DNA of 64,000 nt. Origin: Myxococcaceae bacterium (GTDB lineage Bacteria; Myxococcota; Myxococcia; Myxococcales; Myxococcaceae). This document shows positions 29,451-37,785 of this stretch, piece after piece. The notes under the pieces are model-generated. The model saw only the letters and a program-made list of their open reading frames with translations, was not told the DNA's origin and did not search any database. Each line of letters starts with the position of its first letter. Position 1 is the stretch's first letter. Both the position numbers and the translations under genes were made by a program. The DNA is taken from positions 1 to 64,000 of the forward strand of contig SECN01000002.1 in NCBI GenBank assembly GCA_004173515.1, given 5' to 3'.

Positions 29451-30605
29451 ATGTTTCATCCAGGCAGACACCGGCATTCCCTCCACTGCATCCTGCCGCC
29501 CTACCTCCTGCGGTCCATCGCGCAGAATGGCACCGGCGCCCAGCGGGCCTCCGCCCTGCACACCGCCGCCGTGGACAACACGTTCCGCAACCTGCGCTTC
29601 GCCACGACCCAGCCGGCCCAACGGGCGCCCATCCGGGGCGTCGCGGGAATGATGGCGGAGTCGCAGCGCCACCGCTCCATCTACCACCTGGACGGACAGG
29701 AGACCTTCCCGGGCCGGCTGGCCCGCGCCGAGGGACAGGACGCCTGCGGCGATGCCGCGGTCGACGAGGCCTATGAGGGATTGGGCGCCACCTATGACCT
29801 GCTCTGGGAGATCTACGGTCGCAACTCCATCGACGACAGCGGCCTTCGCCTCAACGCCCACGTCCATTACGGCACGAACTACGACAATGCCTTCTGGGAT
29901 GGGCAGCGCATGGTGTTCGGGGATGGAGATGGGGAGCTCTTCAACCGCTTCACCATCGCCATGGACATCATCGGGCACGAGCTGTCCCACGGCATGACGG
30001 AGGACGAGGGCCCGCTGGTGTACTTCCGCCAGGCGGGAGCCCTCAACGAATCCATCTCCGACATCTTCGGCGCGCTCGTGAAACAGAAATTCCTCAACCA
30101 GACGGCGGACAAGGCGGACTGGCTCATCGGGGCGGGACTGCTGGCCTCTGGAGTCAAGGGCAAGGCCCTGCGCTCCATGAAGGCCCCGGGGACGGCCTAC
30201 GACGACCCGGTGCTGGGCAAGGATCCCCAGCCCGGCCACATGCGCGACTTCGTCAGGACCTGGGAGGACAACGGCGGCGTGCACATCAACTCCGGCATCC
30301 CCAACCGGGCCTTCTGCCTGCTCGCCACGCGGTTGGGGGGCTGCGCCTGGGAGAAGGCGGGCCACATCTGGTACGAGGCGCTGCGCGACACGCGCCTGCG
30401 GCCTGACTGCGGCTTCGCCCGCTTCGCCCGCATCACCCTGATGGCCGCCGCGCGGCTCTACGGCGAGGGAGGGGCCGAGGATGCCGCGGTCCGCGACGCC
30501 TGGGGACAGGTGGGCATCCCGGTCTCCCGCGAGAAGGTCTCCGTGGCCTGGGTCCCGCAGCAGGGCATCCCGGCGTCGACGCCCTCGCGCAGGCCCAATG
30601 CCTAG
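29451..30605 (+). CDS. M4 (thermolysin-family) metallopeptidase, protealysin-like
   Basis: 384 residues. Zinc motif HELSHG (HExxH) near residue 180; the third ligand lies in GALNESISDIFG about 25 residues later; VHINSGIPNRAF carries the substrate His/Asn region and GHIWYEAL the C-terminal helix. The N-terminus has no signal peptide but has the short propeptide RHSLHCILPPYLLRSIAQNG, matching the P-P-Y-hydrophobic-L motif of protealysin/grimelysin. Those enzymes are small and self-activating, and they act inside or leave the cell unconventionally. A hairpin follows the stop. Confidence 0.9.
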   Translation: MFHPGRHRHSLHCILPPYLLRSIAQNGTGAQRASALHTAAVDNTFRNLRFATTQPAQRAPIRGVAGMMAESQRHRSIYHLDGQETFPGRLARAEGQDACGDAAVDEAYEGLGATYDLLWEIYGRNSIDDSGLRLNAHVHYGTNYDNAFWDGQRMVFGDGDGELFNRFTIAMDIIGHELSHGMTEDEGPLVYFRQAGALNESISDIFGALVKQKFLNQTADKADWLIGAGLLASGVKGKALRSMKAPGTAYDDPVLGKDPQPGHMRDFVRTWEDNGGVHINSGIPNRAFCLLATRLGGCAWEKAGHIWYEALRDTRLRPDCGFARFARITLMAAARLYGEGGAEDAAVRDAWGQVGIPVSREKVSVAWVPQQGIPASTPSRRPNA

Positions 30606-30630
30606 CATCCCCATGGACGGCCGGGAGCGC

Positions 30631-30655
30631 GCGCGGCGCGCAAGTCGCGCCGCGC
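30631..30655. terminator. 10-bp perfect GC hairpin between convergent genes
   Basis: GCGCGGCGCG (30631-30640) and CGCGCCGCGC (30646-30655) flank a five-base loop, with a longer outer complementarity (GGACGG near 30614 with TCCGTC near 30664). It lies between the stops at 30605 and 30675; probable bidirectional terminator. Confidence 0.7.
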
Positions 30656-30674
30656 ACCGGGTGTCCGTCAATCG

Positions 30675-32783
30675 CTATGCACGGATGCGCACGAGGCGGC
30701 GCGTGGCGACGCACACCACCCGCCCCTCCAGCGCCTGGAGGCCGTGCTGGCGGCAGAAATCGTCGTAGGCCGAGGGCCGCTCGCTCTCGAGCGTGAAGAG
30801 CGCGCGTGGGAGCGGGACGTCCGCCAGCTCCGCCGACGGCGTGAGGTCCAGCACGCCGAGCGTCTTCACGACCAGTTCCTCCAGTCCGTCCAGGCCTTCG
30901 ACCGGCGCGCGGGAGAGCACGTACGACAACGCCCCCACGGTCTGCGTGGGCGCCACCGGACGGATGTTGTCCGCGGCGATCAACTCCTCCCAGAGGACCT
31001 CGTGCAGATCCCTCGCGGCCGCGGCCAGCGCCATGGACACGACGAGGCCGCCGCTCACCACCACGCCCTTTCCGTGCCCCAGGTCGAAGCGGTGGTGATC
31101 CAGGTGGATGGGGTGCGTCACCAGGAGCTGGGTGGACAGCGCCAGGTTGGCGGTGATGCCCAGCGGCCTCGCGAAGCTGTGCAGCAACAGCTCGCCCGCC
31201 TCGAAGGACGTCGCGGTGCCCGCCTCCGCGCGCGGCAGCACCTCCTGGGCCCGCCGCGTGAGCGTCGTCCGGAAGGCCAGGGCTTGCGCGCGCTCCTCCT
31301 CATCCCTCCGGGCCGCCTCGGGCGAGGACTCGAAGGACTCCGGCTGGCGGTGGTAGAGTTCGCGCTTGTCGAGCGTGAAGACAGGCACCTCGTCGCCCAC
31401 GCGCAGGAGCCGCCGGTGGGTCGTCACGACGGCGCGCTTTCCATCGCCCGTGTTGCGCACCTTCCGGACCTGGATCTCCTGGCGGTATGTGTCCCCCACC
31501 CGCAGCGGGGCGAGCTGACGCGCGTCGCGGAAGCCCAGGTGGTAGATGGCGCCGTGGGTGCTCGACATGCAGCACGCCAGGTAGAGGCCCATCATGAAGG
31601 GCAGCGGGAGCGTGCCGGGCGGGGTGAGCCCGAGCCGGGCCGCGAAGGGCGCGCTCGTCACGACACGGTCGTGTGAGTAGAAGCACTGGACCCAGAGGTC
31701 GCGCATCCCGGCGGTCGCGGTCATCTCATACGGGTTGGGGAGCAGGTCGTCAGGCGTCGGCGGGCGTTCGAGCGCGTGCGTGACCCGACGTCCCACCACG
31801 ACCTCATGCGCGTCCGCGACCGGCTTCGCGGGAGGCGCGAGCGCGAGCATCCGGTGCGCCGCCTTCAGGTGGGGCGGGCCAATGAGCTGGCCGTCCACGA
31901 TGGCCATGCCCTCGTTCACGGAGGCGGCGGCTGGGGCCTCGCGGACCGCTGGGGCCGCGATCCCCGGCACCTTGCGCGTCAGCGTGGACAGCGTGCCCTG
32001 TCTTTGCGCCTGGGTCACCCGATGGGCCCAGGCCAGCTCGGAGGCCGAGGGCGTCATGCAACGGTTCACGGTCTCGAGCTGATCCGTGTGCAGGCAGCAC
32101 TTGCCGGTGAAGCCATGCAGGCGCCCCTCGCGGGCATGCGCCTCCAGCCCGATGCGGTCCCCCACATGCGTGTAGGGCGTGTCGAAGGGCTCGATGCCCG
32201 CGGCCCGGGCCGCCATGACGACCGCGCTCCGGGGATGGCTGAGCGTGAGCTCCGCGTGGGGGGTGGCACCGGTGAACCGGAAGAGGTCCCCATGCCCGAG
32301 CATCACCCCCAGGTTGCGTCCGCCGCCCGCGAGCGCCATCCGCCGCGCATTCAAGACGGCCGCGGGGGTCTCCAGCAGCGGCAGGAACCGGGTGTGGCCG
32401 CGCGGAAGTCCCCGAGCGGCTTCCAGCAGCGCCACGCGTTCGTGCAGCGCCTCCAGGTCCTCCGGCCCGTGGGTCATCGTCGGCATCAGCGCCGTCAGGC
32501 CGGGCAACCCCACGCACGCCTCCAGGTCGGCGGTGTGCAGTTCGGAGAGGTCCGCTTCGTTGATCCGGACGACCACGGGACGCCCGTCGAAGAGCCCTCC
32601 CTTCAGGGCTTCCATCACGCCCGCGCGAGCGGCGGCCTTGGCGGCCAGCGGCACGGCGTCCTGCAGGTCCAGGACGAAGCAATCCGCGGACAGCCGCGCG
32701 GCGCGCGTGAACGCGAACTGGGGAATGAACAACAGACTTCGCCAGCCCGAAGGAGGGCTGGGAATACGAGACACATCGCTCAC
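30675..32783 (-). CDS. CitE-like lyase fused to a double MaoC hydratase
   Basis: 702 residues, two enzymes in one chain. Residues about 10-290 are a HpcH/HpaI (CitE/MclA) aldolase barrel: GWRSLLFIPQ, DCFVLDLQDAVPLAAK, VVRINE, LPLLETPAAVLNA (metal-binding Glu), GHGDLFRFTG (Asp), and GFTGKCCLHTDQ. Residues about 330-690 are MaoC-type hot-dog domains: VTHALERPPTPDDLL, PLPFMMGLYLACCMSSTHGA, then SFARPLGITANLALSTQLLV. Known separate pairs are beta-methylmalyl-CoA lyase and mesaconyl-CoA hydratase, so a sequential C-C cleavage and hydration of CoA esters is plausible. GTG start at 32783 follows AAGGA. Confidence 0.85.
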   Translation of the reverse strand: MSDVSRIPSPPSGWRSLLFIPQFAFTRAARLSADCFVLDLQDAVPLAAKAAARAGVMEALKGGLFDGRPVVVRINEADLSELHTADLEACVGLPGLTALMPTMTHGPEDLEALHERVALLEAARGLPRGHTRFLPLLETPAAVLNARRMALAGGGRNLGVMLGHGDLFRFTGATPHAELTLSHPRSAVVMAARAAGIEPFDTPYTHVGDRIGLEAHAREGRLHGFTGKCCLHTDQLETVNRCMTPSASELAWAHRVTQAQRQGTLSTLTRKVPGIAAPAVREAPAAASVNEGMAIVDGQLIGPPHLKAAHRMLALAPPAKPVADAHEVVVGRRVTHALERPPTPDDLLPNPYEMTATAGMRDLWVQCFYSHDRVVTSAPFAARLGLTPPGTLPLPFMMGLYLACCMSSTHGAIYHLGFRDARQLAPLRVGDTYRQEIQVRKVRNTGDGKRAVVTTHRRLLRVGDEVPVFTLDKRELYHRQPESFESSPEAARRDEEERAQALAFRTTLTRRAQEVLPRAEAGTATSFEAGELLLHSFARPLGITANLALSTQLLVTHPIHLDHHRFDLGHGKGVVVSGGLVVSMALAAAARDLHEVLWEELIAADNIRPVAPTQTVGALSYVLSRAPVEGLDGLEELVVKTLGVLDLTPSAELADVPLPRALFTLESERPSAYDDFCRQHGLQALEGRVVCVATRRLVRIRA

Positions 32784-32946
32784 GGTGAAATCCTTTCGGA
32801 ATGAGTCGCTCGCTAGATTGCCCGCGCGACTTCCGGTTGGATCTCCGCCCCTTCATCTCCTCGTTGTTCGCATGAATTGTTACACGATTGAAGTCATGAA
32901 TGACCACTCCGCTTGAATGCCAAGAATGTGATTGATTTCATCGTGT

Positions 32947-34365
32947 TCACCGCCGCCCCTCCGGAGTGGCGACGGAGGCCTCCGAAGACAGGAATGCTTG
33001 GAGCTCCGACACCACCTGGGCTGAAGTGTCTTCGAAGAAGAAATGGTTTGCGTGGGGGAGCTCCACCGTCCGGTGGCGCGGGAAGGTGGCCTGGAAGCGC
33101 TCGAGGTCGGTCCGGGGGAAGCCCTGGTCCTGGAGCGCCCAGAGGAGCAGGGCCCGCTTGCCCGCCAGACGCGGCAGAGCGGCCTCGACCTCCGCGAAGT
33201 ACGCCGCGTCCGCGAGGATCCTCCCGGGATAGAAGGCCGCGATGCCACGGCGCTCCAGGGGGCGGAACGGGCGCAGGTAGGTGTCGAGGACGTCCTCGGG
33301 CAGCTCACGGACCACGCCGTTCTTGAGGCCGAACGCGGCGAAACCGTTGAAGTTCACCTGCACGAACTCACCGAGCGGTCCGCCCGCGATGGCGGAGAAG
33401 ATGCCGCGAGGTTCGCTCCGGCTCGTGGGCCACGCCCACGTGCTTCCAAGGACGACCTGTCGCACCCACTCGGGGCGTCGCCCCGCCAGCCCCAGTCCCA
33501 CCGGACCGCCCCAGTCCTGCATGACGAGCGTCACCTCGCGCAGTTGGAGCCGCTCCATGAACTCCTCCACGACGAGGCTCTGCTCACGCGGGGTGAAACC
33601 AAATCCTGCGGGCGCCTCCGACAGACCGAAGCCGGGGTAGTCGAGCGCGATACAGCGGTACGAACCCCGGAGCCCCCGGATGAGGTCCCTCCACTGGAAG
33701 GACCAGGCCGGGTTGCCGTGCAGGAAGAGCAGCGTCTCCCCCTGCCCTTCATCCACGTAGTGGACCCGCGCACCGCTCGGCAGCGTGATGAACCGGGAGT
33801 CCGCGTCGAACTGCTCGCGGGGGATGTCGAAGGCCAGCCCTCCCGGCCCGCGCGGCACGGCGCGTTCGCTCGACAGCGCCAGGGCGACCCCCAGCAGTTC
33901 GAGCGTCCCGAAGACGATGAGCACGGCGGTGCCGACGCGCGAGCGGCGCGGGCGCTCGACGAAGCGCGGGATGAGCACGGCCAGCGCGACAGCGATGGCC
34001 ACCAGGGCGGGGAGCGCCGCCGCGACGAGGCCGGGAGGTCCCACCGCCGCCATTCCCGCGACGACGACCAGCGCCAGTCCGACGAGCGCCGCCGCCAGCG
34101 TCGCTCGGGGGCGCGAGGAGCGTCGTCTCACGAGGGCCCGGAACAAGAACGCCGACGCGACCGCGACGAGGATGCATGCGGGTGCCACCACCGCGAAGCG
34201 AAGCATCGGAAAGAAACCGATGCCCCGGACATGTGGCGCGGCATGGAGGGCGACGGTGGCGAGGCCGACGACGGAGACCGAAACAGCCCAGCCGGCCCAG
34301 GTCAGGGCGAGTGCTCCCGGGGCCTGCGTGCTGCTGGAAGCGTCCATGTTCGGAACAGGGGTCAT
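32947..34365 (-). CDS. membrane-anchored haloalkane-dehalogenase-like hydrolase
   Basis: 472 residues. The first 185 contain about five transmembrane segments (for example AGWAVSVSVVGLATVALHAA; GLVAAALPALVAIAVALAVL). The rest is an alpha/beta hydrolase: LLFLHGNPAWSFQWRDLI (oxyanion HGNP), CIALDYPGFGLS, LVMQDWGGPVGLG (nucleophile Asp of the haloalkane dehalogenase/epoxide hydrolase class), LLLWALQDQGF and a terminal LPHANHFFFED His. The membrane module fused to this enzyme is unusual. The ATG at 34365 is chosen to include the first hydrophobic segment. It is divergent from the AraC gene. Confidence 0.85.
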   Translation of the reverse strand: MTPVPNMDASSSTQAPGALALTWAGWAVSVSVVGLATVALHAAPHVRGIGFFPMLRFAVVAPACILVAVASAFLFRALVRRRSSRPRATLAAALVGLALVVVAGMAAVGPPGLVAAALPALVAIAVALAVLIPRFVERPRRSRVGTAVLIVFGTLELLGVALALSSERAVPRGPGGLAFDIPREQFDADSRFITLPSGARVHYVDEGQGETLLFLHGNPAWSFQWRDLIRGLRGSYRCIALDYPGFGLSEAPAGFGFTPREQSLVVEEFMERLQLREVTLVMQDWGGPVGLGLAGRRPEWVRQVVLGSTWAWPTSRSEPRGIFSAIAGGPLGEFVQVNFNGFAAFGLKNGVVRELPEDVLDTYLRPFRPLERRGIAAFYPGRILADAAYFAEVEAALPRLAGKRALLLWALQDQGFPRTDLERFQATFPRHRTVELPHANHFFFEDTSAQVVSELQAFLSSEASVATPEGRR

Positions 34366-34449
34366 GTCCCATGGATAGCCCCGCGAGGTCGGACGCCCCA
34401 TGTGCGAAACGCCGGTTCTCTGGTTCAATCGTCCGGAGGGGAGGGATGA

Positions 34450-35388
34450 ATGGACGTCCTGACGGATTCGCTCCGCAGCCTTCAATTGAAGACGGAGGTC
34501 TACGGGCGCCTGGAGCTGAGCGCCCCGTGGGGCCTCAAGCTGGACCTGGGACTGCCGGGCTTCTTCCACGCCGTGTCCCGGGGAAGCTGCTGGCTGGAGG
34601 TCGAAGGCCAGCGCATCGCCCTGGCCGCGGGCGACTGGGTCTTCATCCTGGGCACCGCCCCCCACCAGCTCCGGGATTCACCCCGGACGCGCACGCGGCC
34701 CCTGCCTGAAATCTACGAGGCCACGGGCGCCCGGTGCGGCGGTGTCCTGCGACACGGAGGGGACGGCCCCCAGACGACCCTCATCTCCTTCAGCTTCGGG
34801 TTCGCGGGGACGTGGCTGGACCGGCTGCTCGCCGGCCTGCCCCGGGTGCTGCACATCAAGGGCGATGGCGTGGGCCCCACGCGGTGGGTGGAGTCCATCA
34901 TCCAGTTGGTCGCCGCGGAGATGGAGGCGGGCCGCCCCGGACATGAAATCGTCGCCACCCGGCTGGCCGACGTGCTGTTCATCCATGCCCTGCGCGCGCA
35001 CGTGGAAGCCTTTCCCGCGCAGAAGGGAGGATGGCTCCGGGCCCTGGAGGATCCTCAACTGGGCAGGGTCCTCCAGCAGTTGCATGAGCGGCCCCGGCAT
35101 CCCTGGACGGTGGAGTCCATGGCGAAGCTCGCCAGCATGTCGCGCTCGACGTTCGCGGAGCGCTTCCAGAAGGTCATCGGGGAGAGCCCGCTGACGTACC
35201 TCACGGGCTGGCGGATGCACACCGCCAGTCGGTTGATGGCCAACCCCGACGCGTCCCTGACGGCCATCGCGGAGGCCGTGGGCTATGAGACGGACAGCGC
35301 CTTCGGAAAGGCCTTCAAACGCCACGTCGGCAAGACGCCCGGCGAGTACCGCCGCCAACTGCGGCTTGCGTCCACCGGGGTTCAGTAG
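34450..35388 (+). CDS. AraC-family regulator with cupin domain
   Basis: 312 residues. The N-terminal cupin_6-type ligand domain (GLPGFFHAVSRGSCWLEVEG QRIALAAGDWVFI, then GGVLRHGGDGPQTTLISFSF GF) is followed by a double HTH: HPWTVESMAKLASMSRSTFA ERF and ASLTAIAEAVGYETDSAFGK AFKRHVGKTPGEYRR. The last is the AraC signature. It is divergent from the membrane-anchored hydrolase 84 bases away, so that gene is the likely target. The stop overlaps the convergent remnant by a few bases. Confidence 0.9.
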   Translation: MDVLTDSLRSLQLKTEVYGRLELSAPWGLKLDLGLPGFFHAVSRGSCWLEVEGQRIALAAGDWVFILGTAPHQLRDSPRTRTRPLPEIYEATGARCGGVLRHGGDGPQTTLISFSFGFAGTWLDRLLAGLPRVLHIKGDGVGPTRWVESIIQLVAAEMEAGRPGHEIVATRLADVLFIHALRAHVEAFPAQKGGWLRALEDPQLGRVLQQLHERPRHPWTVESMAKLASMSRSTFAERFQKVIGESPLTYLTGWRMHTASRLMANPDASLTAIAEAVGYETDSAFGKAFKRHVGKTPGEYRRQLRLASTGVQ

Positions 35389-35870
35389 ACGTAGCGGACC
35401 TTCTTCGCCCACTCCGTCGTGCTTGTGGAGGTAGCCGAAGACCCTGCGGGCCTCCGGGGTGTCCTGGCCGCAGCCGTTCTTGCTGGCACGCACCGCGCGG
35501 AAGAGGGCGATGGGGGAGCGCGGATCCTTGGGTGCGCCTGGGCCCAGGCGAGCGCCACGCGTGAGTGGAAGGCCACCGCACGGCCCGCCTCCGTGAGGGC
35601 CTTCCATCGCAGGAAGGCGACGTCCACGGGCCGTCCGGCAAGGAAGCGGAGGTCTTCCGGCCGCTTCCAGGCCCAGAGGACCAGACGGGGCGGTGGGGCC
35701 GCCTGCCGCGCGGACAGCGGCATGCACAAGAGCGCGAGGACGGCGGCGGCCAGCAGGCCAGGCCGTGGCGCCGGGACTCGGGCTGGAGGGACGGTTCGGA
35801 GGTCATCGCGGCTGGGGGGCCCACCCGGACGCCATGCCCGGGCTTCGCGATGACATTCAGCAACCCCCAT
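35382..35870 (-). pseudogene. chimeric gene remnant (DUF3142-like start, unrelated tail)
   Basis: A signal-peptide-like stretch (GLLAAAVLALLCMPLSARQA) leads into RLVLWAWKRPEDLRFLAGRP VDVAFL, the usual start of DUF3142 proteins. This then changes without a stop to RWKALTEAGRAVAFHSRVAL AWAQAHP, a different helical sequence. Two single-base frameshifts follow: one near 35535 (continuing KDPRSPIALFRAVRASKNGC GQDTPEARRVFGYLHKHD in another frame) and one near 35418 (returning to EWAKKVRYVY and the stop). The tail resembles the C-terminus of myxobacterial TPR-like exported proteins. I read it as two genes fused by a deletion and then decayed. Confidence 0.5.
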
Positions 35871-35961
35871 GCACCGAGAGAGTCCGTCCGGGGCCTGGGA
35901 GCCCCCTCCGGGTCGCCGTGCGGCCTTCGGAGGTCTCACGGGCCCGGCGCGGCCTCCGCGT

Positions 35962-37257
35962 TCAGCGCGGAGGAAGCTGCGCCTTGCGCAGGTCGCCCCA
36001 GCAGGCGTCGTAGTCCGACTGCAACGTCGGGCTTTCGAGCGCGGCGCGCGTCGGTGCGATCACGTGGCGCGTCTCGAACATGAAGGCGAGCGTGTTGTCG
36101 ATCTTCTTCGGCCCCAGCGCCGCGGCGACCGCGGCCTCGTAGGTCTTCCGGTCCGGGCCGTGCGCGCTCATGCAGTTGTGGAGCGACGCCCCGCCCGGCA
36201 CGAACTGATCCGCCTTCGCGTCGTAGACGCCGTGGATGAGCCCCATCATCTCGCTCATCACGTTGCGGTGGAACCACGGCGGCCGGAACGTGTGCTCCGC
36301 CACCATCCACCGGGGCGGGAAGATGACGAAGTCGCAGTTCGCGGTCCCCGGCGTCTCGCTGGGCGAGGTCAGCACCGTGAAGATGGAGGGATCCGGATGG
36401 TCGAAGCTCACGGTGTTGAGGGTGTTGAACCGCGCGAGGTCATACACATACGGCACGTGGGAGCCGTGCCACGCGACGACGTCGAACGGTGAGTGGTCGA
36501 GCGTCGTCTCCCACAGGTGCCCCTGGAACTTCTGCACCAAGCGCGTGGGCCGGTCCACGTCCTCGAAGCTCGCCACCGGCGCGCGGAAGTCCCGGGGGTT
36601 CGCGAGGCCGTTGGAGCCGATGGGGCCCAGCTCCGGGAGCCGGAACGGCGCGCCGTGGTTCTCACAGATGTAGCCGCGCACGGGGCCTTCCGGCAGCTCC
36701 ACGCGCATGCGCACCCCGCGAGGAATGAGCGCGACGTGGCCCGGAGGCACCTCCAGCACGCCCATCTCCGTCACGATGCGCAGCGCGCCCTGCTGCGGGA
36801 CAATCAAGAGCTCGCCGTCGGCGTTGAAGAACGCGGTGTCCACCATGGACGTGTTGGCCACGTACAGGTGCACCGCCGCGCCGTCACCCGCCGCCGCGGA
36901 GCCATTGCCCCCGAGCGTGAACAGCCCCTCCAGGAACGTCGTCGGATCCGCGGGCAGCGGCAGCGGATCCCAGCGCAGCCGGTTGGGCGGAGGCGGCACC
37001 TCGTCGAAGGGACCGCTGCGCAGCCGCCGCGCTTCGGCCTTCCGGTACGGCGGGTGGGCCGCGCTGGGACGCAGCCGGTACATCCACGTGCGCCGGTTCT
37101 CTGAACGCGGCGCGGTGAACGCCGTGCCCGAAATCTGTTCAGCATAGAGACCGAACGCGACCTGCTGCGGCGTGTTCTGGCCGACCGGCAACACTCCGGA
37201 GATGGCCTCCGTTGCGTGCTCGTTCCCAAAGCCCGTGAGGTATTGGAGCGGTTCCAT
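35962..37257 (-). CDS. hmgA: homogentisate 1,2-dioxygenase
   Basis: 431 residues, full length for the family. It begins [21 protein letters not shown], the near-universal N-terminus, has [14 protein letters not shown], then [15 protein letters not shown], and the active-site C-half [31 protein letters not shown] with iron ligands (His of PPWFHRN, Glu of SEMMG, His of [11 protein letters not shown]). It opens the homogentisate ring to maleylacetoacetate in tyrosine and phenylalanine catabolism. A MarR gene lies 38 bases upstream on the same strand with a partial dyad between them. The maleylacetoacetate isomerase and fumarylacetoacetase genes are not in the window. Confidence 0.95.
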   Translation of the reverse strand: MEPLQYLTGFGNEHATEAISGVLPVGQNTPQQVAFGLYAEQISGTAFTAPRSENRRTWMYRLRPSAAHPPYRKAEARRLRSGPFDEVPPPPNRLRWDPLPLPADPTTFLEGLFTLGGNGSAAAGDGAAVHLYVANTSMVDTAFFNADGELLIVPQQGALRIVTEMGVLEVPPGHVALIPRGVRMRVELPEGPVRGYICENHGAPFRLPELGPIGSNGLANPRDFRAPVASFEDVDRPTRLVQKFQGHLWETTLDHSPFDVVAWHGSHVPYVYDLARFNTLNTVSFDHPDPSIFTVLTSPSETPGTANCDFVIFPPRWMVAEHTFRPPWFHRNVMSEMMGLIHGVYDAKADQFVPGGASLHNCMSAHGPDRKTYEAAVAAALGPKKIDNTLAFMFETRHVIAPTRAALESPTLQSDYDACWGDLRKAQLPPR

Positions 37258-37266
37258 GCCCGGGAT

Positions 37267-37282
37267 GGTAACAAATGAAACC
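37267..37282. promoter_or_regulatory. partial dyad between marR and hmgA
   Basis: GGTAACAAATGAAACC is symmetrical at 10 of 16 positions (GGT-N2-CA-N2-TG-N2-ACC), and the other six are A/T swaps. It lies 10 bases from the hmgA start in the most AT-rich stretch nearby, with TTGTCA on the minus strand beside it. Candidate MarR operator overlapping an hmgA promoter. Confidence 0.45.
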
Positions 37283-37295
37283 AGTTTGACAACCT

Positions 37296-37763
37296 TCAGG
37301 GGTCGCGGCCCAGGGCCTCGCTCGCCGCGCGTTCGACGCGCTCCAGCAAGGCGCGCAGGAGCGCACGTTCGCTGACATTCAAGCCGGCGAGCACCTCCGC
37401 CTCCGCGTCGAGCGCGGCGGGCGCCACCCGTTCGTAGATGCGGCGGCCCGCGGCGGTCAGCGACAGCCTTCGCGACCGGGCATCGCTCTGGCTGGTGGTG
37501 CGCCGGACCAGGCCCCGCTCCTCCAGGGTCCGCGCGGCGCGGCTCACCGGCACCTTGTCCATCCGCGTGCGCCTGACGAGGTCCAGTTGCGTGCGCTCGC
37601 CGTCCTCTGCCAGCACGGCGATGAGGCGCCACTCCTGCGTGCTCAGGCCGTGCTGCTCCGCGTACACGCGCGCGACCCGCTGACTGACGACGTTCGCGGC
37701 GACCGACAGACGGTAGGGAAGGAACGCGTCGAGTCTCAGGCTCGCGGGGCGCGGTCGGCTCAT
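37296..37763 (-). CDS. MarR-family regulator
   Basis: 155 residues. MarR winged-helix: [83 protein letters not shown]. The D-x-R-S-R-R wing and LT-x-AG-R are family hallmarks. It is 38 bases upstream of hmgA, as MarR-type regulators often are in homogentisate and aromatic catabolism, and 22 bases downstream of the P450 stop. It could therefore respond to homogentisate or to a product of the NRPS region. The ATG at 37763 gives normal length. Confidence 0.88.
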   Translation of the reverse strand: MSRPRPASLRLDAFLPYRLSVAANVVSQRVARVYAEQHGLSTQEWRLIAVLAEDGERTQLDLVRRTRMDKVPVSRAARTLEERGLVRRTTSQSDARSRRLSLTAAGRRIYERVAPAALDAEAEVLAGLNVSERALLRALLERVERAASEALGRDP

Positions 37764-37785
37764 CGTCGTGAGTATAGGCAGCGGA

